A stretch of 9,713 nt of DNA from Rhizobacter sp. (lineage in GTDB: Bacteria > Pseudomonadota > Gammaproteobacteria > Burkholderiales > Burkholderiaceae_C), in the NCBI GenBank assembly GCA_025359585.1, contig JANYFX010000543.1, forward strand, positions 1 to 9,713. The letters are read 5' to 3'. How positions within the stretch are numbered: position 1 is the stretch's first letter; every line of letters begins with the position of its first letter. A program made the position numbers and the translations under genes. The notes below the pieces were generated by a model. That model was given only the letters and a program-made list of their open reading frames with translations, had not been told where the DNA came from and did not search any database. Shown here piece after piece: positions 6,926 to 9,713 of this stretch.

Positions 6926-8707
6926 TCACTTCTTCACGGGGGGCAAGTCGGTGCACGCACCCTCGAAAGCCTCGGCCGCGAGACCGATGCTTTCACCCAG
7001 CGTCGGGTGCGGGTGGATCGTCTTGCCGATGTCGACCGCGTCGGCACCCATCTCGATGGCCAGCGCCACCTCGCCGATCATGTCGCCCGCATGCGTGCCG
7101 ACGATGCCGCCGCCGACGATGGCGTGCGTGGCCTCGTTGAAGATCAGTTTCGTGAAACCTTCGTCACGGCCGTTCGCGATCGCACGCCCCGAAGCGTTCC
7201 ACGGGAACAGACCCTTCTTCACTTTCATGCCTTTGGCCTTGGCCTCGTCTTCGGTCACGCCGACCCACGCCACTTCAGGGTCGGTGTAGGCGACGCTCGG
7301 GATCACGCGCGCGTCGAACGCGGCCTTGGTGTCGCCTGACGCGACCTCGGCCGCCACATGCGCTTCGTGCACCGCCTTGTGCGCCAGCATCGGCTGGCCG
7401 ACGATGTCGCCGATCGCGAAGATGTGCGGCACGTTGGTGCGCATCTGAATGTCGACCGGGATGAAGCCGCGATCGCCGACGATCACGCCAGCCTTCTCGG
7501 CGCCGATGCGCTTGCCATTCGGTACACGGCCGACCGCCTGCAGCACCAGGTCGTAGAGCTGCTCTTTCAGCTTGACCGCGGTTCCGTCAGCCGATTCGAA
7601 CTTGACGAGGATGCCGTCCTTGGTCGCTTCGGCACCCACCGTCTTGGTCTTCAGCATGATGTTGTCGAAGCGTGGCGCGTTCATCTTCTGCCACACCTTC
7701 ACGAGGTCGCGGTCGGCGCCCTGCATCAGGCTGTCGAGCATCTCGACCACGTCGAGCCGCGCGCCGAGCGTGGAGTAGACCGTGCCCATCTCGAGGCCGA
7801 TGATGCCGCCGCCGATGATCAGCATGCGCTTCGGGTTCTGGCGCAATTCGAGCGCGCCGGTCGACGTGACGATGCGCGGGTCGTCCTTCGGCAGGAAGGG
7901 CAGCTTCACCGCCTCGGAGCCGGCCGCGATGATGGCTTGCTTGAACTTGATCGTCTGCGCGCCGCCCTTGGCGAGTGCGACGGTGATGTGGAACGGGTCG
8001 AGGAACTCGCCCGTGCCCTGCACCACCGTGACCTTGCGCATCTTCGCCATCGCGGCCAGGCCGCCGGTGAGTTTGCCGATCACCTTTTCCTTGTGGGTGC
8101 GCAGCTTGGAGAGGTCGAGCGTCGGTGGTGCGAAGGTCACGCCCATCGTGTCGAAGTGTTTGACTTCGTCCATCACGGCGGCCACGTGCAGCAGCGCTTT
8201 CGACGGAATACAGCCGACGTTCAGGCACACGCCCCCGAGAGTGGCGAACCGTTCGATCAGCACGACCTTCATGCCGAGGTCGGCGGCGCGGAACGCGGCC
8301 GAATAACCACCGGGTCCGGCACCGAGCACGACAAGGTCGCATTCCGTGTCGGCGCCACCGGCGTAGCTCGACGCTGCAGGTGCAGGGGCCGCAGCAGCGG
8401 CGGCCGGAGCGGCCACGGGTGCGGCCGCTGCACTCGCAGCAGGCGCGGCGGCAGCCGGTGCCGCAGCACCTTCCGCGTCGAGCGACAAAATCACCGAACC
8501 TTCGTTGACCACGTCGCCGACCTTCACCGCCACGCTCTTCACGACACCGGCATGCGACGACGGAATCTCCATCGAGGCCTTGTCGCTCTCGACCGTCAAC
8601 AAACTCTGCTCGGCCTTGACCGTGTCGCCCGCCTTGACGAGCAGTTCGATGACCGCCACGTCCTTGAAATCGCCGATGTCCGGCACCTTGATGTCGATGA
8701 GGGCCAT
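6926..8707 (-). CDS. lpdA: Dihydrolipoyl dehydrogenase (E3) with N-terminal lipoyl domain
   Basis: 593-residue E3 of the pyruvate dehydrogenase complex: it reoxidises dihydrolipoyl groups using FAD and NAD+. An N-terminal lipoyl domain (1-78) carries the target lysine K43 in ESDKASM. A long Ala/Pro linker (about 80-113) joins it to the flavoprotein: FAD site GAGPGG (129-134), redox disulphide C161/C166 in GGVCLNVGCIPSK, NAD site GGGIIG (299-304), FAD-binding NVPHIFAIGD (about 425-434) and the dimer-interface catalytic pair H567/E572 in HPHPTLGES. All key residues are intact. Plain E3 proteins are about 470 residues; the extra N-terminus matches the known Neisseria P64k and Ralstonia PdhL type. 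The ATG at 8707 follows AAAGG and starts at the exact lipoyl-domain N-terminus. It begins 2 bp after the proteasome-like gene, so the two are co-transcribed and possibly translationally coupled. Confidence 0.97.
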   Translation of the reverse strand: MALIDIKVPDIGDFKDVAVIELLVKAGDTVKAEQSLLTVESDKASMEIPSSHAGVVKSVAVKVGDVVNEGSVILSLDAEGAAAPAAAAPAASAAAAPVAAPAAAAAAPAPAASSYAGGADTECDLVVLGAGPGGYSAAFRAADLGMKVVLIERFATLGGVCLNVGCIPSKALLHVAAVMDEVKHFDTMGVTFAPPTLDLSKLRTHKEKVIGKLTGGLAAMAKMRKVTVVQGTGEFLDPFHITVALAKGGAQTIKFKQAIIAAGSEAVKLPFLPKDDPRIVTSTGALELRQNPKRMLIIGGGIIGLEMGTVYSTLGARLDVVEMLDSLMQGADRDLVKVWQKMNAPRFDNIMLKTKTVGAEATKDGILVKFESADGTAVKLKEQLYDLVLQAVGRVPNGKRIGAEKAGVIVGDRGFIPVDIQMRTNVPHIFAIGDIVGQPMLAHKAVHEAHVAAEVASGDTKAAFDARVIPSVAYTDPEVAWVGVTEDEAKAKGMKVKKGLFPWNASGRAIANGRDEGFTKLIFNEATHAIVGGGIVGTHAGDMIGEVALAIEMGADAVDIGKTIHPHPTLGESIGLAAEAFEGACTDLPPVKK

Positions 8708-8709
8708 GG

Positions 8710-9297
8710 TCAGCCTTTCGTTGATGTCGTTTTGAGTTTGATCGTGTGGACGTGCACCGGCCCACTCGAGTTCTTGTCGAATTCACAGCCAGCGCGCGCT
8801 CCCAGCTCGGCCAGTTCGCGCGCCGTTTTCGCCTTGTCGAAGGCCGCGTACATCGCGCCAAGCGCAAACGCGCGGCCGGTGCCGATGCCCCAGAAGCGGT
8901 CGAACTCGAACACCTCGCGGTACGAGTACACACCGAAGATGCCGGCGTGGTTGGCGATCACCGCGGTGAACTGCGAGCTTTCGTAGGGATCGGAATCTTC
9001 TTCCTTGGTGTTGAGGAAAAAGTTCTCCGTCAGCTTCGGGTGCAGCTTGAGAAAAGTGTCGAACACCTGGTCGCGCGAGTGCAGTTTCAGCTCGTCGGGC
9101 GGCAATGCGGCAAGCGCACGGCGCAGCACCGGGAAGTGCGCTGTCGTGCCTGCCATCCCGATCCACGAATCGCCGACCTTGAAGAGTTTTTCGTTGGCCT
9201 CGTAACCATGCGCCAGCCGCGTGTCACCGAAGGTGACCAGCGTGTCGGCAGCGATGGCCACGGTGCCGCCTTTGCGGACCACCACGACCGTTGTCAT
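8710..9297 (-). CDS. BPH-type (betaproteobacterial) proteasome homologue, HslV-like Ntn peptidase
   Basis: 195-residue member of the proteasome beta/HslV fold, best matched to BPH. After Met removal the N-terminus is TTVVVVRKGG, giving a free catalytic Thr1. D17 (AIAADT) matches HslV and proteasome numbering. K36 in NEKLFKV is the likely counterpart of HslV K33. The later GSG motif reads G138-T139-G140. The C-terminal stretch TARELAELG to VHVHTIKL parallels HslV. A strongly acidic loop (KEEDSDPYE, from residue 97) is present. As known for the family, BPH forms a 14-subunit double ring with an acidic chamber and no identified unfoldase partner. The ATG at 9297 is chosen because it exposes Thr at position 2; a 21-codon upstream extension overlaps aceF and would bury the nucleophile. 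It sits 13 bp after aceF and 2 bp before lpdA. Its substrate is unknown. HslV proper is less likely, because no hslU adjoins it and pore-loop length differs. Confidence 0.85.
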   Translation of the reverse strand: MTTVVVVRKGGTVAIAADTLVTFGDTRLAHGYEANEKLFKVGDSWIGMAGTTAHFPVLRRALAALPPDELKLHSRDQVFDTFLKLHPKLTENFFLNTKEEDSDPYESSQFTAVIANHAGIFGVYSYREVFEFDRFWGIGTGRAFALGAMYAAFDKAKTARELAELGARAGCEFDKNSSGPVHVHTIKLKTTSTKG

Positions 9298-9310
9298 CGG
9301 CAGCTCGGCG

Positions 9311-9713
9311 TCACAACAACACGCGGCGGAAGTCGCCGAGGATCTGTCCGAGGTACGCATTGAAGCGAGCCGCGGAAGCGCCGTCGATCACGCGGTGGTC
9401 GTAGGACAGCGACAGCGGCAGCGTCAGGCGCGGCACGAAGGCCTTGCCGTCCCACACTGGCTTCATCGCACTCTTCGACAAACCGAGGATCGCCACTTCG
9501 GGTGCGTTGATGATCGGCGTGAAGTGCGTGCCGCCGATGCCACCCAGCGAGCTGATCGAGAAACAACCGCCGGTCATGTCGGCAGGCCCCAGCTTGCCGT
9601 CGCGCGCCTTCTTCGCCAAGTCGCCCATCTCGGTGCTGATCTGCAAAACGCCCTTCTTGTCGGCGTCGCGCAGCACCGGCACGACCAGACCGTTCGGCGT
9701 GTCGGCCGCAAAG
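9311..9713 (-). CDS. aceF: Dihydrolipoyllysine acetyltransferase (PDH E2), C-terminal end (5'-truncated by window edge)
   Basis: The last 133 residues of the E2 core of pyruvate dehydrogenase, which moves acetyl groups from lipoyl arms to CoA. Visible landmarks are the NGLVVPVLRDADKKG strand at the window edge, the FSISSLGGIGGTHFTPIIN block, EVAILGLSKS, and the active-site signature DHRVIDG (9400-9380) with its catalytic His. It ends in the usual GDFRRVLL tail. The GTG at 9682 is internal, not a start, since the frame runs on to the edge. The lipoyl domains and the E1 gene should lie beyond the right edge. It is the first visible gene of the aceF, BPH, lpdA operon. Branched-chain or 2-oxoglutarate E2 is possible, but the lipoyl-bearing E3 alongside favours PDH. 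Confidence 0.93.
   Translation of the reverse strand, partial: FAADTPNGLVVPVLRDADKKGVLQISTEMGDLAKKARDGKLGPADMTGGCFSISSLGGIGGTHFTPIINAPEVAILGLSKSAMKPVWDGKAFVPRLTLPLSLSYDHRVIDGASAARFNAYLGQILGDFRRVLL

Noticed and set aside
7358..8986. 542-codon + strand frame opposite lpdA and the BPH gene
   Set aside because: It spans two well-identified - strand genes and gives a His/Asp/Arg/Val-rich product without a known fold.

Overview
This is a GC-rich window with tightly packed genes. The best match is a betaproteobacterium of the order Burkholderiales. That placement is an inference from three things: a BPH-type proteasome homologue, a dihydrolipoyl dehydrogenase carrying its own lipoyl domain, and a LapG/LapD pair of the kind found in that order. 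No rRNA, tRNA, CRISPR array or insertion sequence was seen.

Left two thirds (1-6894): a surface-adhesion module of the Lap type. A very large repeat adhesin enters from the left edge on the + strand. Only its C-terminal 787 residues are visible: VCBS repeats, a PA14 lectin-like module, RTX nonapeptides and a type I secretion signal. Convergent to it, on the - strand, is a two-gene unit: lapG (periplasmic cysteine protease, C-H-D triad intact) followed by lapD (inner-membrane c-di-GMP receptor with degenerate GGDEF and EAL domains). Divergent from lapG, across a 331-bp gap holding a strong GC-rich hairpin, is a TolC-family outer-membrane channel. In the known Pseudomonas system, c-di-GMP-bound LapD sequesters LapG so that the adhesin stays anchored in its TolC-like exit pore. 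When c-di-GMP falls, LapG is freed, cuts the adhesin near its N-terminus and releases it. All the parts needed for that switch are here except the ABC transporter and membrane-fusion protein, and the adhesin N-terminus lies outside the window.

Right third (6926-9713): the end of a pyruvate dehydrogenase operon on the - strand, convergent with the TolC gene. In transcription order it holds the C-terminus of aceF (E2), a BPH proteasome-like peptidase gene, and lpdA (E3). The gaps are 13 bp and 2 bp, so the peptidase gene is almost certainly co-transcribed with the two PDH genes. BPH is a described family with no known partner unfoldase, so this placement is the most thought-provoking feature of the window. 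A perfect 7-bp hairpin separates this operon from the TolC gene.
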